Assembly (NCBI GenBank): GCA_016217765.1
Contig: JACRGP010000110.1
Span: 1 to 45,453, forward strand
Origin: Nitrospinota bacterium
GTDB taxonomy: Bacteria > Nitrospinota > Nitrospinia > Nitrospinales > JACRGP01
DNA length: 45,453 bases
Direction of reading: 5' to 3'
Shown one piece after another: positions 35,511-45,453 of this stretch (the stretch's first letter is position 1; each line of letters begins with the position of its first letter). The position numbers and the translations under genes were made by a program. The notes under the pieces are model-generated. The model saw nothing but the letters and a program-made list of their open reading frames with translations, made no database searches and was not told the DNA's origin.

Positions 35511-36059
35511 TCAGGGGTTGGCCTTGTCATAGGCCTTGATGGCCAGGTCCGTCAAATCGTCGTCGGGGGAAAAATAGAACACGGCGCTCCTCTCGAGGAT
35601 CATGGTGTATTTTTTTTCCTTGCCCATGGCCTGGACGACCTTGATCATTTTTTGCAGGAGATTGTCGGTGATTTGTTTTTCCCTCCGGTTGTATTCCTCG
35701 TTGCGGTCCTGAACGTAGCGTTCGAACTCGCGCTTGTCTTTCATGAAGCCTTCTTCCTTTTTCTTTTTCAAGTCGGGGCTGAGCACGAAACCCTGTTTGT
35801 TGAGGTCTTCCAGTTCCTGGCGGATGGATTTCTCTTTTTCGGCGATCACCGTCTTTTCTTTTTGGAAGTCGGTCTTGAAGGTAGCGAACTCCTTTTTCCA
35901 TTCCTTGGTCCCGGAAACGGCTTTTTGCAGGTCGACAAATCCGATCCTGGCGTCCTGGCCGAAGGCGAGGGACGCGGGAAGACTCAAAGCCAAAACCAAA
36001 CCCGCGAAAAGCGATCGCAAGAGGGATGTTCGGATGGGATCGGTTTTCTTCACAACCAT
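35511..36059 (-). CDS. Periplasmic chaperone OmpH/Skp family
   Basis: A 182-residue exported chaperone that holds unfolded outer-membrane proteins for BamA. A signal peptide (LLRSLFAGLVLALSLPASLAFG) ends near residue 35. The mature start ARIGFVDLQKAVSG is the Skp signature, followed by a long charged coiled-coil region (about 55-145) and the final strand KKYTMILERSAVFYFSPDDDLTD. It lies 36 bp downstream of bamA, its usual neighbour. Confidence 0.9.
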   Translation of the reverse strand: MVVKKTDPIRTSLLRSLFAGLVLALSLPASLAFGQDARIGFVDLQKAVSGTKEWKKEFATFKTDFQKEKTVIAEKEKSIRQELEDLNKQGFVLSPDLKKKKEEGFMKDKREFERYVQDRNEEYNRREKQITDNLLQKMIKVVQAMGKEKKYTMILERSAVFYFSPDDDLTDLAIKAYDKANP

Positions 36060-36095
36060 GGGTCGGTACCTTTCAAGAAGTTGGGTTTTATGCGG

Positions 36096-38372
36096 CTAGA
36101 ACGCGCTTCCGGCGGAGAAGTGGAACTCGCCGGGTTTTTCGCCGTCGCGTTGGTCCAGCTTGATCCCGTAGGCTACGCCGATCGGGCCGAAGGGGCTGAC
36201 GAAACGGATTCCCGTGCCGACGCTGGAGCGCATCGCGCCCGGGTCGAAGTGTTCGGCGGTGGCCGACAGGTTTGGCCCCGTCCCGTAGACGTTGCCGCGG
36301 TCGTAGAAAAGAAACCCGCGGAAGGCCTTGGTGAACGGGTACTGGGCCTCCACGTTGATCAAGACGGATTGGTTTCCGCCCAGGGGTTCGTCCTTGTTGT
36401 TCTTGGGGCCGACGTTGCGGATGGTGTAGCCGCGAAGCGTATTGGGGCCGCCCATGAAGTAGCGCTCGAAAATGGGCAGTTTCTCGTTCCCATAGCCGTC
36501 GGCGTAGTTGACCTCGGCGTGGACCATGCCCACCACTTTCGCGATCAAGGGACGGTAATAGGTCACCTCGTAACCCGAGCGGTGAAAGTCGGTCCCGCCC
36601 AAGGGCCCGCCGGCGATCTCGAACCGGACCACATGCCGCCATCCGCTGGACGGGTTGAGGAAATCGTCCCGCGTGTCGTGGACATAGGTGGGACCGATCC
36701 GGCTGGTGACGCGGGTCTCGTTTCTCAGGAAATCGGTGACGTTTTCCGCCGTGACGTTGGAAACCTCGACATCCTCGAAGCGGTAGTTGAGGCCCAGCCA
36801 GTCGTATTCGCCCAGGTTCCTGCCGAACCGCAAACCGCTCCCCGCGCTGTCGGAGCGGAAGCTGAAGAAATTGTATTGGCGCTTGAACACGTCGACCCCG
36901 CCCAGCACCTCGCTGTCGAACAGGCGGGGGTCGGTGAACGACAGGTTGAAGTTGGTCCGCACGGATGACAAGCTGGCCATGAAGGCCAGTTTTTGCCCCC
37001 TGCCGAACAGGTTGTCCTGCGCTACCGAGCCGGTGAAGATGAAGTTCTCCACCGAGCTGAACCCGGCGCCGACGGTCACGGAACCCGTCGGTTTTTCGGT
37101 GACCGTCGTGGCGATATCGATCAATTCGGGGTTTTTCCCCCGCTTGGTGTCGATCTTCACGTCCTCGAAGAAGTTGAGGTTGTTGATCCTCTGTTTGCTC
37201 CTCTTGAGTTTCTCGCTGTCGAACTGGTCTCCCTCTTTCAAGCGGAATTCGCGGCGGATGACGTTGTCGCGGGTCCGGGTATTCCCCACGATGCCGATGT
37301 CGCCGACGTAGACCTTCTTGCCCTTTTCGATCTCCATCTTGATATCGACGGTCTTCTGCTTGTCGTTGACGCTCGTGGTGGGGTTGACGTCGGCGTAGGC
37401 GTAGCCTTTTTTGGAAAACAATTCGGTCACGGCCAGAACGTCGTTGCGGATTTGCGACTCGTTGTAGGTATCGCCTTCCTTGGTCGCGACGGCTTTGCGA
37501 AGCTCTTCCGCGGAAAGGGTGTCGTCGCCCGCCATATGGATTTTGGCGATTTTATACCGCTCGCCCTCCTCCACGGGGATGGTGATGTGGATTTCCTTTT
37601 TCTTTTTGTTGATCTCGATCTGGGGTTCCAAGACCCGGACGCGCAAAAAACCGTTGTCGTGGTAAAAGCCCTCGACCCGGAGAAGGTCGAGCTTCAATAC
37701 GTCCTTTTTATAGATCCCGGATTCGTCGAGGAAGGCGAACCAGGTTTTTTCCTGGGTCTCCATCTGTTTGCGAAGTTCCTTGTCGGCGAAGCTCTTGTTC
37801 CCGGAGAACCGGATGGTCTCGATGCTGACCTTGCCTCCCTCGACGACGCGGATGACCACGTTGACCAGGTTTTCCGGGCTGATGTCGCTTTCGACCTTCA
37901 CGTCCACGAAAAAGAACCCTTTGTCGTGGTAGACCCTGGAGACCTCGTCGGTCGAGCTCTGGACCAGGTGTTCGTTGAAGGTGGCGCCGCGCTTGATGGC
38001 TATTTTCTCGAGGATGTCCTTGGTCTCGACTTTTTCGTTGCCCACCACCTTGACCGTGCCGACGGACGGGATCTCTTCCACGATGAAGGTGATTTCCACT
38101 CCGCCGCCGGCTTCGTTGGTCTCCACCCGGATGTCCTTGAACTGTCCCAGGCTGTAGATTTGTTCGATGTCTTTCCGGACCTGGGCGCCGGCGAGGGGCT
38201 GGCCGACCTCGGACTTGATGTAATAGCCGATGGTCGAGTTGTCGATCCGCTTATTGCCCTGGATTTTTATGGAGCGGATGATCATCCCTTCCTGGGCGTA
38301 CAACGGGCAAACAAGCCACGTTGTGAAAAACAACGCCCAGAAGGCGATAAAAAGTTTTTGGCGGGTGTTCAC
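36096..38372 (-). CDS. bamA: Outer membrane protein assembly factor BamA
   Basis: The central beta-barrel that inserts outer-membrane proteins. A signal peptide ends near residue 26 (CPLYA-QEG). Five POTRA domains follow, starting at MIIRSIKIQGNKRIDNS, VGTVKVVGNEKVETKD, IETIRFSGNKSFADKE, IAKIHMAGDDTLSAEE and VGDIGIVGNTRTRDNV. The C-terminal half is the barrel, with GPNTLRGYTIRNVGP (VRGF/Y-type lid motif) and a terminal Phe as in other Omp85 proteins. The length is 758 residues. It heads the envelope block. Confidence 0.96.
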   Translation of the reverse strand: MNTRQKLFIAFWALFFTTWLVCPLYAQEGMIIRSIKIQGNKRIDNSTIGYYIKSEVGQPLAGAQVRKDIEQIYSLGQFKDIRVETNEAGGGVEITFIVEEIPSVGTVKVVGNEKVETKDILEKIAIKRGATFNEHLVQSSTDEVSRVYHDKGFFFVDVKVESDISPENLVNVVIRVVEGGKVSIETIRFSGNKSFADKELRKQMETQEKTWFAFLDESGIYKKDVLKLDLLRVEGFYHDNGFLRVRVLEPQIEINKKKKEIHITIPVEEGERYKIAKIHMAGDDTLSAEELRKAVATKEGDTYNESQIRNDVLAVTELFSKKGYAYADVNPTTSVNDKQKTVDIKMEIEKGKKVYVGDIGIVGNTRTRDNVIRREFRLKEGDQFDSEKLKRSKQRINNLNFFEDVKIDTKRGKNPELIDIATTVTEKPTGSVTVGAGFSSVENFIFTGSVAQDNLFGRGQKLAFMASLSSVRTNFNLSFTDPRLFDSEVLGGVDVFKRQYNFFSFRSDSAGSGLRFGRNLGEYDWLGLNYRFEDVEVSNVTAENVTDFLRNETRVTSRIGPTYVHDTRDDFLNPSSGWRHVVRFEIAGGPLGGTDFHRSGYEVTYYRPLIAKVVGMVHAEVNYADGYGNEKLPIFERYFMGGPNTLRGYTIRNVGPKNNKDEPLGGNQSVLINVEAQYPFTKAFRGFLFYDRGNVYGTGPNLSATAEHFDPGAMRSSVGTGIRFVSPFGPIGVAYGIKLDQRDGEKPGEFHFSAGSAF

Positions 38373-38441
38373 TATTTCTCGCGGGAACTATCTGTTATTA
38401 ATCAGGTTAATGGCGATTTCTCTTGATAACGTTTCGTGGGC

Positions 38442-38492
38442 AAAAAAAAGTATTAAGCTTTCCAGCCCGAAGACCGGAAAGCTTAATACTTT
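38442..38492 (-). terminator. Rho-independent terminator after clpC
   Basis: A perfect 17-bp stem, AAAGTATTAAGCTTTCC pairing with GGAAAGCTTAATACTTT, with a 12-nt loop. On the minus strand it is followed by a run of T, and it lies about 40 bp after the clpC stop, separating clpC from bamA. Confidence 0.88.
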
Positions 38493-38529
38493 TACCACAA
38501 AACGGCTTGAATTTGTTTAAATATTCCGT

Positions 38530-40965
38530 TTAACCCAGGGCGGAATTGAGGGCCCCGGACTTTTCGTTGAAGACCAGTTCGTCCTCGTGGAGGCTTACCT
38601 CGACCACGCCGCCGTTCTTGAACCGTCCCTTCAGCATCTCGTCGGACAGCACGTCCTCGAGGTACTTTTGGATGGCCCTGCGGAGCGGCCGGGCCCCGAA
38701 ATGGGAGTCATAGCCTTTTTCCGCGAGCCACTTCTTGGCGTCCTCGGTCATGTCCAGCGTGATGCCCTGCTGGATCAACTGTTCGTTCAACTGTTGCAGG
38801 TTGATGTCGAGGATGCACCCCATGTGCTCCATCGTCAACGAATGGAACACGACGACCTCGTTGATCCGGTTCAGGAATTCCGGGTTGAATGTCTTTTTCA
38901 AGTCCTGTTTCAGGTCCTTTTTCATCTTGTCGTAATTGAGGTCGGGGTTGTCCGAACGGAAACCCAGGCCAGCCCCTTTCTCCAGGCTCTTGGAGCTGAT
39001 GTTGGAGGTCATGATGATGACGGTGTTTTTAAAGTCCACGTGCCGGCCGTAACTGTCGGTCAACCGGCCGTCGTCCATGATCTGCAACAGCAGATGGAAC
39101 ACGTCGGGATTGGCTTTTTCGATTTCGTCGAACAGGACGACGGAATAGGGCTTGCGCCGGACTTTTTCCGTCAACTGCCCGCCTTCCTCGTAGCCGACGT
39201 ACCCCGGAGGCGCGCCGGTGAGCCGCGACACGTTGAACTTCTCCATGTACTCGGACATGTCGAGCCGGATGAGGGCGTTGCGGTCGCCAAACATGAATTC
39301 GGCCAGCGACCCGGCCAGTTCCGTCTTGCCGACGCCCGTGGGGCCGAGGAACAGGAACACGCCGATGGGCCGGCGGGTGTCCTTCAAGCCGGACCGCGAC
39401 CGGCGGATGGCCTTGGAGATCACGTGGATCGCCTCGTCCTGGCCGACGATCTTGCCGGCGAGTTCCTTGTCCATGTTCAACAGGCGGGTGCTTTCCTTTT
39501 CCTCGATGCGGGACAACGGAATGCCCGTCATGCCGGACACGACCGCGGCGATGTCTTCCTCGGCGATGCAGGGCTCGGTCTTCTCGTGCTCGGCGCGCCA
39601 TTTTTCCTTTTCCTTCTGCATGGCGGCGCGCAGGGCTTCTTCCCGGTCGCGCAGTTCGACGGCTTTCTCGAACTCCTGGTTTTCGATGCAGATCTTCTTC
39701 TCGCGCACGAGGCTGTCCACTTCCCGCTGGATGGAGCGCATTTCGGGCGACTGGGTGAGTTTGCGCAGACGGACCCGCGACCCCGCCTCGTCGATCACGT
39801 CGATGGCCTTGTCCGGCAGGAACCGGTCGCTGATGTAGCGGTCGGAATAGCGCACCGCCATGACGATCGCCTCGTCGGTGATCCTGGCCTTGTGATGCAC
39901 CTCGTAGGGGACTTTCAAGCCCTTGATGATCTCGATCGTCTCCTCGACGGTGGGCGGGTTGACGATGATCGGCTGGAACCGGCGCTCCAAGGCGCCGTTC
40001 TTTTCGATGTATTTCCGGTACTCTTCCAGGGTGGTCGCCCCGATGCACTGGATTTCCCCGCGGGACAAGGCCGGTTTGAGCATGTTGGAGGCGTCCACCG
40101 AGCCCTCCGCCGCCCCGGCGCCGACCAGCGTGTGCAACTCGTCGATGAACAGGATGATGTTCTCGTTCTGGGTGATTTCCTTCATGATGCCCTTGAGGCG
40201 GGCCTCGAACTGGCCGCGGTACTTGGTGCCGGCGATCAGCGAACCGAGGTCGAGGGAGACGACCCGTTTGTCGTACAGGGTGTCGGGGACCTCGCGTTCC
40301 ACGATCAACTGCGCCAGCCCTTCCACGATCGCCGTTTTGCCGACCCCGGGCTCGCCGATCAGGACCGGGTTGTTTTTCGTCCGGCGGCTCAGGATCTGGA
40401 TGACGCGCTCGATTTCCTTGGTGCGGCCGATGATGGGGTCCAGCTTGCCTTGGATGGCCATCTGCGTGAGGTCGCGGCTGAACTCGTCCAAAGTGGGGGT
40501 CTTGCCGCCTTCCTTGGCCTGTTCCTGGGGCTCCTTGAACATCTCGACGATTTTTTCCTTAACGTCGTCAAAATACAGGCCGAAACTGTTCAACACCCGG
40601 CACGCCACGCCCTCCTTTTCATTGAGCAAACCCAAAAGGAGGTGTTCGGTGCCAATGTAATTATGATTCAGCGAGCGAGCTTCCTCGACCGCGAACTCCA
40701 GCACTTTCTTGGCCCTGGAGGTAAACGGTATATCGCCAATAATCAATGAGTTGGAGCTTCGCGGGAGGTTCTTCTCGAGCTCTTGCTTGATCTGGTTGAT
40801 ATCGACCCCGGCCTTTTGAACGATGGCTACGGCTATGCCGCCGCCGTCTTTAAGCACGCCCTGCAAAATGTGTTCCGTCCCGAGGTATTCATGGCGGTAC
40901 AATTCCGCTTCCTCGCGCGCAAGGATGATCACTCTCCGGGCTCTCTCCGTAAATCGCTTAAACAT
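38530..40965 (-). CDS. clpC: ATP-dependent Clp protease ATPase subunit ClpC
   Basis: A Hsp100 unfoldase that feeds substrates to ClpP. It has the repeated Clp-N domain ([20 protein letters not shown] and [20 protein letters not shown]), Walker A of NBD1 (GEPGVGKT, about residue 207), a UVR-type coiled coil ([20 protein letters not shown], near 430) and Walker A of NBD2 (GPTGVGKT, about 540). The UVR segment identifies ClpC rather than ClpA or ClpB. The 811-residue length is typical. The gene is monocistronic, with its own terminator. Confidence 0.95.
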   Translation of the reverse strand: MFKRFTERARRVIILAREEAELYRHEYLGTEHILQGVLKDGGGIAVAIVQKAGVDINQIKQELEKNLPRSSNSLIIGDIPFTSRAKKVLEFAVEEARSLNHNYIGTEHLLLGLLNEKEGVACRVLNSFGLYFDDVKEKIVEMFKEPQEQAKEGGKTPTLDEFSRDLTQMAIQGKLDPIIGRTKEIERVIQILSRRTKNNPVLIGEPGVGKTAIVEGLAQLIVEREVPDTLYDKRVVSLDLGSLIAGTKYRGQFEARLKGIMKEITQNENIILFIDELHTLVGAGAAEGSVDASNMLKPALSRGEIQCIGATTLEEYRKYIEKNGALERRFQPIIVNPPTVEETIEIIKGLKVPYEVHHKARITDEAIVMAVRYSDRYISDRFLPDKAIDVIDEAGSRVRLRKLTQSPEMRSIQREVDSLVREKKICIENQEFEKAVELRDREEALRAAMQKEKEKWRAEHEKTEPCIAEEDIAAVVSGMTGIPLSRIEEKESTRLLNMDKELAGKIVGQDEAIHVISKAIRRSRSGLKDTRRPIGVFLFLGPTGVGKTELAGSLAEFMFGDRNALIRLDMSEYMEKFNVSRLTGAPPGYVGYEEGGQLTEKVRRKPYSVVLFDEIEKANPDVFHLLLQIMDDGRLTDSYGRHVDFKNTVIIMTSNISSKSLEKGAGLGFRSDNPDLNYDKMKKDLKQDLKKTFNPEFLNRINEVVVFHSLTMEHMGCILDINLQQLNEQLIQQGITLDMTEDAKKWLAEKGYDSHFGARPLRRAIQKYLEDVLSDEMLKGRFKNGGVVEVSLHEDELVFNEKSGALNSALG

Positions 40966-41068
40966 GATTTGCTTCCTTTATGGAAAAAAGGCGCTGGTCT
41001 TGGTTGTTCCGGAAAAAAACAAACCGCTGGCATCCCCGTGAGCCAGAAACTGGGAACCTCTTTCACTT

Positions 41069-41096
41069 ATTCTAACAAACGAGGTCAAATTTACAA
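41069..41096 (-). promoter_or_regulatory. Possible sigma-70 promoter for clpC
   Basis: On the minus strand, TTGTAA (41096-41091) and TAGAAT (41074-41069) are 16 bp apart in an A/T-rich patch, about 100 bp before the clpC start. No CIRCE or CtsR-like operator was recognised. Confidence 0.4.
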
Positions 41097-41248
41097 GTAT
41101 TTATTTTATATGCCCTAATCCACTTTTTCAGGCTCCCGGCGGCGCGGCGGTCTCGCGTTTTCTCCCGCGGGGGACAAGGGATGGGGAGCGTGCCCGCCTT
41201 TATGGGCGCTTCCGGGGGGTGAGTCAATTTGGGCGTCCGAAGCCGGGG

Positions 41249-44200
41249 TCAACTGTAGCCGGCGTCCTTATGGAAACAGACGGCCGCCGCGGTGACGCTG
41301 GGGGGGTGGAACTGGTTGGCGCCGGTGAGGGCGATGCCGAGGTCCTGGGCCTGCAGGATTTCATAAATGGTTTTGTTGTTGGTCAGGTCCTCCAGGGCGG
41401 CGTAACCGGGGCTGTAGCGTTGGCCGGGTTTTTCCTTCGCCAGACCCGCGCGTTGGAACAGGAGCTGGTGGATGTATTCGGCGAGGTCCTCGGCGATCCG
41501 GTCGCACAGTCCCTGCAGATACAAGGCCGATTCGGAGTCGTGCCGGGCCTTGAATTCCTCGATGGCCGGGAGGGCCTCGTCTCCCGCGGTGGCGATCAGC
41601 AGTCCGATGGCGTCCATGCGTCCGGAGGATTTGGGATAAAAATATTGCGCGACGGAAAAAACGTCTTTCCGTCCCTTGCCGACGACCGGGTTGAAGCGGA
41701 TTCTCCCCAACTCCTTCCCCGCAAGCTCCGGGTCGTAGACGATCGCCTCGTCGCCTTCCGACTGCGCGGGCAGGAGGGCGAACCGGGCCTTGGGGACGAT
41801 CCAGCGGCTGGCTTCCGCTTTTTCCATCCATTCCCGTTCCAGTTCCTTGAGCCGTTCCAGCGTCATGCCGTGCCGTTTCCACCCGGACTGTTTTCCGAAT
41901 TTCCAGTTCAGGGAATACAGGCTCTTGGAGTCCAGCGACGGTCCCAGTTTGCTCAATTTGAACTCCACGCGGTGGATTCCGAACCCTTCGCGGACCGGCT
42001 CGTGCCGCTTGAAATCGACCTTGCGCCGCGCGAGCGTGGCCAGGAGCTTCTGTTTCTCGTCCTGGATGCCCTTGGCGCGTTGGTATTCGCGGACGAGTTT
42101 GGCCTTGTTTTGTTCGAGGAAGGACGCGCGGCTCTCCTTGTCCATCAGGGCGCTCATGACGTTGACGCCCTCCATGCCGCTTTCGCAGTAAAACACGTTG
42201 TCCAGGATTTGCCCGAGGTCGTTCTGGCCGTGCATGGCCACGTATCCGGCGTGCCGGTCGTTCACGGGGGCGCCGCCGACGAGCAGGGGGATGGGGTAAT
42301 TTTGTTCCCGGGCCATGCGGGCCACCGCGATCATGTGGTTGGACGTTTGCACCAGGAGGGCGCTCATGCCGATGGCGTCGGCGTTCTCCTGGCGGGCGGT
42401 CTGGATGAACTTTTCCAGCGGGGTCTGGACGCCGAGGTCCACGACGCGGTAGCCGTAATTCTCCAGCAGGGTTTTCGCCAGGTCCTTGCCGATGCTGTGC
42501 ACGTCCTGATACACCGTGCCGATGACCACCACGCCCTTGTACGCGATCGCGCCGGGCTCGGCCCCGCTTTTAAACCGCATGTACGCCTCGAGGAAGCCCA
42601 TGACGTTGCGCATCACGTCGGCGCTCTTGAGCAGGTGCGGCAGGCTCACTTCCCCGCGCCCGAACCGGTCGCCCAGCTCGCGCATGGTCTTGACCAGGTA
42701 TTGGCCGATGAACTCCAGGGGCTCGCGCCGCTCGATGACTTGCGCCGCCTCCAGCACGATGCGGTCGTGGTAGGGGAATTCCCCGCCGTCGTGTTCGAGG
42801 ACCCCGTCCTCCTTCTGCTTGAACCCGTCCATGATTTTCCGACAGACGCTTTGCTCCGCGGACAGGCCCGCGTAGTCGGCCTTTTTCGCCGTTTCGCCGG
42901 TCTTTTTGGTCAGGGCGATCCGCTCCAGTTCCGCGAAGGCGTTCATGTCGTGGTCCAGGATCGCCTTGCGGGCCAGTTCCACGTCCTCCGGCGGGAGGCT
43001 TTCCGCGGGGACGTAATGCTGGGGGTTCAGGATGGCGCAGTCCAGTCCCTTTTCCCGGGCTTCGTGGAGGAACACGCTGGTCAAGACCTGGCGCATATAG
43101 GGTTTTTGCGCGAGCCCGTTGGTGAGGTTGCCCACGCCGATGGTCGTCATCAAATCGGGGTGGATGCCCTTGATCATGGGCAGACACTTCAGGGTCTCCG
43201 CGCAGAAATTGAGCCCCTCCACCGATTCGCTCCCGATGGGATAGGCGTTGACGTCGATCAGGATGCGGTCCGGGCCTACGCCGTGCTTGTCCCGGGCCTG
43301 GCGGACGATCTCCGCCGCCAGGGCGTATTTCTCCTCGGCGGTCTGTCCCGGCCCCTCCGGGCCGTTGACGAGCGCGATGTAGAGGGCGCCGTGGTCCTTC
43401 GTGGTTGACAGCACGGCGTCCAGTTTCGACACGCCTTCCGCGTAAGTCTCCAGGCTGATGGAATTGACGATGGGCCTCCCCGGATAGGCCTGGATGCCCT
43501 GCTCCAGGGCCTCGACGGAAAAGGAATCGATGCACATCGCGCCTTTGAAGTCCGCGGTCAAGCCGCGGATGACCGCCGGCAGGGCCTTTTCGGTTTCGAC
43601 GATGTTGCTGTCCATGCACACGTCGATGATTTCGATCCCCAGGTCCTTCACTTGTTCGGAGACGACTTCCTCCAGGACGTCCATGCGGATCTCGCCGTCG
43701 CGCTCCACCGCGTCGCGCACTTTTTTACTGCCGCGCGCGTTGAGGCGCTCGCCGATGCGCGCCAGGCCCTTGGAACTGTCCAGGAGCGCCGCCTCCTGCG
43801 GGCCGGAAACGAACACCCGCGTATCGCGGGGCCGCTCCAGCGGGACGGAATCGCCGAGCCGCCGGCGGAGGGCGCGGATGTGTTCCGGGGTGGTCCCGCA
43901 ACAGCCGCCCACGATGGCCGCGCCGGATTCCTTGACGAAGGGCGCCATGGTCTCCGCCATGTCTTCCGGCGTCAGCTTGTAGCAGGTCTTGCCGTCCTCG
44001 GAGACCGGCTGGCCGGCGTTGGGGACGACGGAGAAGGGGAGGTTGCAGAACCGCGCCATTCTTTTTACGGTTTCTTTCATCAACTCCGGCCCGACGTTGC
44101 AGTTGATCCCGAACGCCGCGATCCCCATGTGCGCGACGGCGACGTAGGCGGCGAGGATGTCGGTGTTGAATATCTGCATCTTGCCGAAGGCGTCGACGGT

Positions 44201-44863
44201 GACCTGCGCCATGATGGGCAGGGTCTTGCCTTTTTCCCGGCAGGCTTTTTTCGCCCCGAGGATGGCGGCCTTGGTCTCGAGGATGTCTTGCTGGGTCTCG
44301 AACAGCAGGACGTCCGCCCCGCCGTCGATCAGGCCCGCGACTTGGATGCGGAAGTTGTCCTCGATTTCCGCGAAGGTCGCGCGTTTGAGGTTGGCCTGGG
44401 TGCTGGACACGACGTAGTTGGACGGGCCGATGGAGCCGGCGACGAACAGCGGCCGCCCGTCGTGTTCGGGAGACGCCCGGTAGCGTTCCATCGCTCTCCG
44501 CGCGGCCCGGCAGGCCTCCACGTTCAGATGCCAGGCGATCTCGGCGAAGTCCGCCCGCGCCAGGTCCAAACCCCGAGGGATGGAGCGTATGTCGGCCGGG
44601 TCGATGCGGGAGAAGTCGAATTCCTTCAAGCGGAGCGGGGACGCGCCGAACGTGTCGGTCTCGATGATGTTGGCCCCGGCCCGCAGGTACTCGAGGTGGA
44701 TGTTTTCCAGGTCCGCGGGACGCGAGAAGGTCAGCAGGTCGGTCAGCATCTTGAATTCCGGACCGCCAAAGGCCGAATCGGGCAGGCGCAGGGACAGCGC
44801 CATGGTCCCCATGGCCCCGTCCATGATCAAAACGTGTTTCTTTAAGGCGTTTTCGAAGTTCAT
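41249..44863 (-). CDS. metH: Cobalamin-dependent methionine synthase
   Basis: Transfers a methyl group from 5-methyl-THF through cobalamin to homocysteine. Homocysteine module (about 1-330): MDGAMGTM, zinc ligands in GINCNVGPE and VGGCCGTTPEHI. Pterin module: GERLNARGSKKVRDAV and CIDSFSVEALEQG. B12 module: the DxHxxG motif with His789 (DVHSIGKDLAKTLL). A C-terminal activation domain follows, reading YSPGYAALEDLTN where E. coli has a PGYPACPDH-type motif. All four modules are present in 1204 residues. No cobalamin or SAM riboswitch was recognised upstream. Confidence 0.96.
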   Translation of the reverse strand: MNFENALKKHVLIMDGAMGTMALSLRLPDSAFGGPEFKMLTDLLTFSRPADLENIHLEYLRAGANIIETDTFGASPLRLKEFDFSRIDPADIRSIPRGLDLARADFAEIAWHLNVEACRAARRAMERYRASPEHDGRPLFVAGSIGPSNYVVSSTQANLKRATFAEIEDNFRIQVAGLIDGGADVLLFETQQDILETKAAILGAKKACREKGKTLPIMAQVTVDAFGKMQIFNTDILAAYVAVAHMGIAAFGINCNVGPELMKETVKRMARFCNLPFSVVPNAGQPVSEDGKTCYKLTPEDMAETMAPFVKESGAAIVGGCCGTTPEHIRALRRRLGDSVPLERPRDTRVFVSGPQEAALLDSSKGLARIGERLNARGSKKVRDAVERDGEIRMDVLEEVVSEQVKDLGIEIIDVCMDSNIVETEKALPAVIRGLTADFKGAMCIDSFSVEALEQGIQAYPGRPIVNSISLETYAEGVSKLDAVLSTTKDHGALYIALVNGPEGPGQTAEEKYALAAEIVRQARDKHGVGPDRILIDVNAYPIGSESVEGLNFCAETLKCLPMIKGIHPDLMTTIGVGNLTNGLAQKPYMRQVLTSVFLHEAREKGLDCAILNPQHYVPAESLPPEDVELARKAILDHDMNAFAELERIALTKKTGETAKKADYAGLSAEQSVCRKIMDGFKQKEDGVLEHDGGEFPYHDRIVLEAAQVIERREPLEFIGQYLVKTMRELGDRFGRGEVSLPHLLKSADVMRNVMGFLEAYMRFKSGAEPGAIAYKGVVVIGTVYQDVHSIGKDLAKTLLENYGYRVVDLGVQTPLEKFIQTARQENADAIGMSALLVQTSNHMIAVARMAREQNYPIPLLVGGAPVNDRHAGYVAMHGQNDLGQILDNVFYCESGMEGVNVMSALMDKESRASFLEQNKAKLVREYQRAKGIQDEKQKLLATLARRKVDFKRHEPVREGFGIHRVEFKLSKLGPSLDSKSLYSLNWKFGKQSGWKRHGMTLERLKELEREWMEKAEASRWIVPKARFALLPAQSEGDEAIVYDPELAGKELGRIRFNPVVGKGRKDVFSVAQYFYPKSSGRMDAIGLLIATAGDEALPAIEEFKARHDSESALYLQGLCDRIAEDLAEYIHQLLFQRAGLAKEKPGQRYSPGYAALEDLTNNKTIYEILQAQDLGIALTGANQFHPPSVTAAAVCFHKDAGYS

Positions 44864-44904
44864 CGATTATTTCCAATAGAAGGAAAAATGGAATTATCCG
44901 CAGG

Positions 44905-45263
44905 CGGGCGCCGCATGGCAAGAAAGATTTTCGAATTTTGCCGATTATTGAGACCTGTATAAATAATGCCTTATCCCGGATATTGCGTGAGAAAAAGAAT
45001 GGAACCGCTCCCCCTTGTAAAGGGGGCCGGGGGGATTCGCGCTACTCGCCGCAGGGGCGGCATGGCTCGGCCCGGATTGCCCTTGATGACGCTCATTCGC
45101 CATCCGGGTCAAGCCAGTTGGGTCCCAGCGTCACGCTGGCGCGAACGGAAGTTTCAAATCCCCCTGACCCCCTTTGCAAGGGGGAATAAAGGCAAGGCGC
45201 TTTTTGTTACAAGGAGGATCTCTCATCCGGGCGCCGCATGGCAAGAAAGATTTTCGAATTTTG
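44905..45263. repeat. 36-bp perfect direct repeat flanking repeat copy B
   Basis: The same 36 bp (CGGGCGCCGCATGGCAAGAA... ending TTCGAATTTTG) occurs at 44905-44940 and 45228-45263. Copy B of the mosaic element lies between them. Whether this marks an insertion duplication or a repeated module of the element is not clear. Confidence 0.9.
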
Positions 45264-45453
45264 TTAAAAGCGCCTAACAAAATGAAGTCCCCGCAACTTC
45301 CTCCCCCTTCCAGGGGGAGGCGAGGAGGGGGTGAAAAGCCGGGCAAGCGCCCGGAGGCGACGCGGCGATGACGCTGACGCGATCGCCGGGACGCAATTTC
45401 CGCCTCGGCGTCAGCCTGAGGCGGCGTCGGGTCCAGCGTTCACGCTGGTCACC
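44976..45453. repeat. Mosaic intergenic repeat, copy B
   Basis: Positions 44976-45206 match copy A (2114-2342) in the same orientation, nearly identical over the block with ATTCGCGCTACTCGCCG. Positions 45299-45341 match 2465-2509, and 45268-45310 match 1-42 in inverted orientation. The window ends in another CAGCG-CACGCTGG-type hairpin. The ORFs listed here are translations of the repeat. No gene is seen. Confidence 0.85.

Noticed and set aside
38587-40749. 720-codon ORF antisense to clpC
   Set aside because: It mirrors clpC in another frame; the translation is low-complexity (V, D, H, Q, G rich) with no domains, as expected from high-GC codon bias.
41191-41217. Hairpin after metH as a terminator
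   Set aside because: The GAGCG-GCCC/GGGC-GCTTC stem is bulged and lacks a T-run on the minus strand.
41219-43408. 729-codon ORF antisense to metH
   Set aside because: Shadow of metH; no motifs, and compositionally like the other antisense ORFs.
44864-45000. Possible cobalamin or SAM riboswitch upstream of metH
   Set aside because: No B12-box or SAM-box core was seen; the region is short and then repeat-derived.

Overview
The window is a GC-rich bacterial chromosome segment made mostly of core genes, with a few decayed or acquired patches. The cell is Gram-negative: it has BamA, a Skp/OmpH chaperone and a lipid A block (FabZ, LpxA, LpxI, LpxB and a DUF374 acyltransferase). Nitrogen control is by GlnB, GlnE and an adenylylatable GlnA. 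Glycine cleavage uses a split P-protein. The order ApgM-like gene, lysC, cimA and the LpxI-type (not LpxH) pathway recall deltaproteobacteria-like or Nitrospinota-type lineages. That placement is inference; no rRNA or marker phylogeny is available here.

Layout. 1-2.6 kb: small membrane protein, orphan histidine ammonia-lyase, then a mosaic intergenic repeat. 2.6-5.1 kb: a methyltransferase and an A/T-richer restriction-modification pair, with an intact MT-A70 methylase and a frameshifted BglII-type endonuclease. 5.2-8.2 kb: a Ca2+/Na+ exchanger, a ModE-like HTH regulator, an exported phosphodiester glycosidase and a CheY-like receiver. 8.2-12.6 kb (minus strand): HAD phosphatase, lepB, lepA and a nucleotidyltransferase. 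12.7-16.3 kb (plus strand): gcvT-gcvH-gcvPA, a terminator and a YbaK-type deacylase. 16.6-21.3 kb: a degenerate receiver, then ApgM-like-lysC-cimA joined by ATGA overlaps. 21.3-23.5 kb: decayed signalling genes (histidine kinase remnant, intact sigma-54 response regulator, chemoreceptor tail). 23.6-29.9 kb (minus strand): glnE, phzF, glnA, glnB. 30.3-38.4 kb (minus strand): envelope block from bamA through skp, fabZ, lpxA, a Gfo/Idh oxidoreductase, lpxI and lpxB to the acyltransferase. 38.5-44.9 kb (minus strand): clpC and metH. The last 0.6 kb is again repeat.

The main functional groups are lipid A and outer-membrane assembly (transcribed bamA to DUF374), PII-GS nitrogen control, aspartate- and citramalate-derived amino acid synthesis, and glycine cleavage. 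The least ordinary items are the ApgM-family protein whose metal-ligand positions are substituted while it remains in a tight operon with lysC and cimA; a mosaic repeat family with direct and inverted copies at gene 3' ends and at both window edges; the frameshifted endonuclease at a short CA tract beside an intact methylase; and a three-way-junction palindrome. I found no CRISPR array, tRNA, rRNA, prophage or transposase gene.
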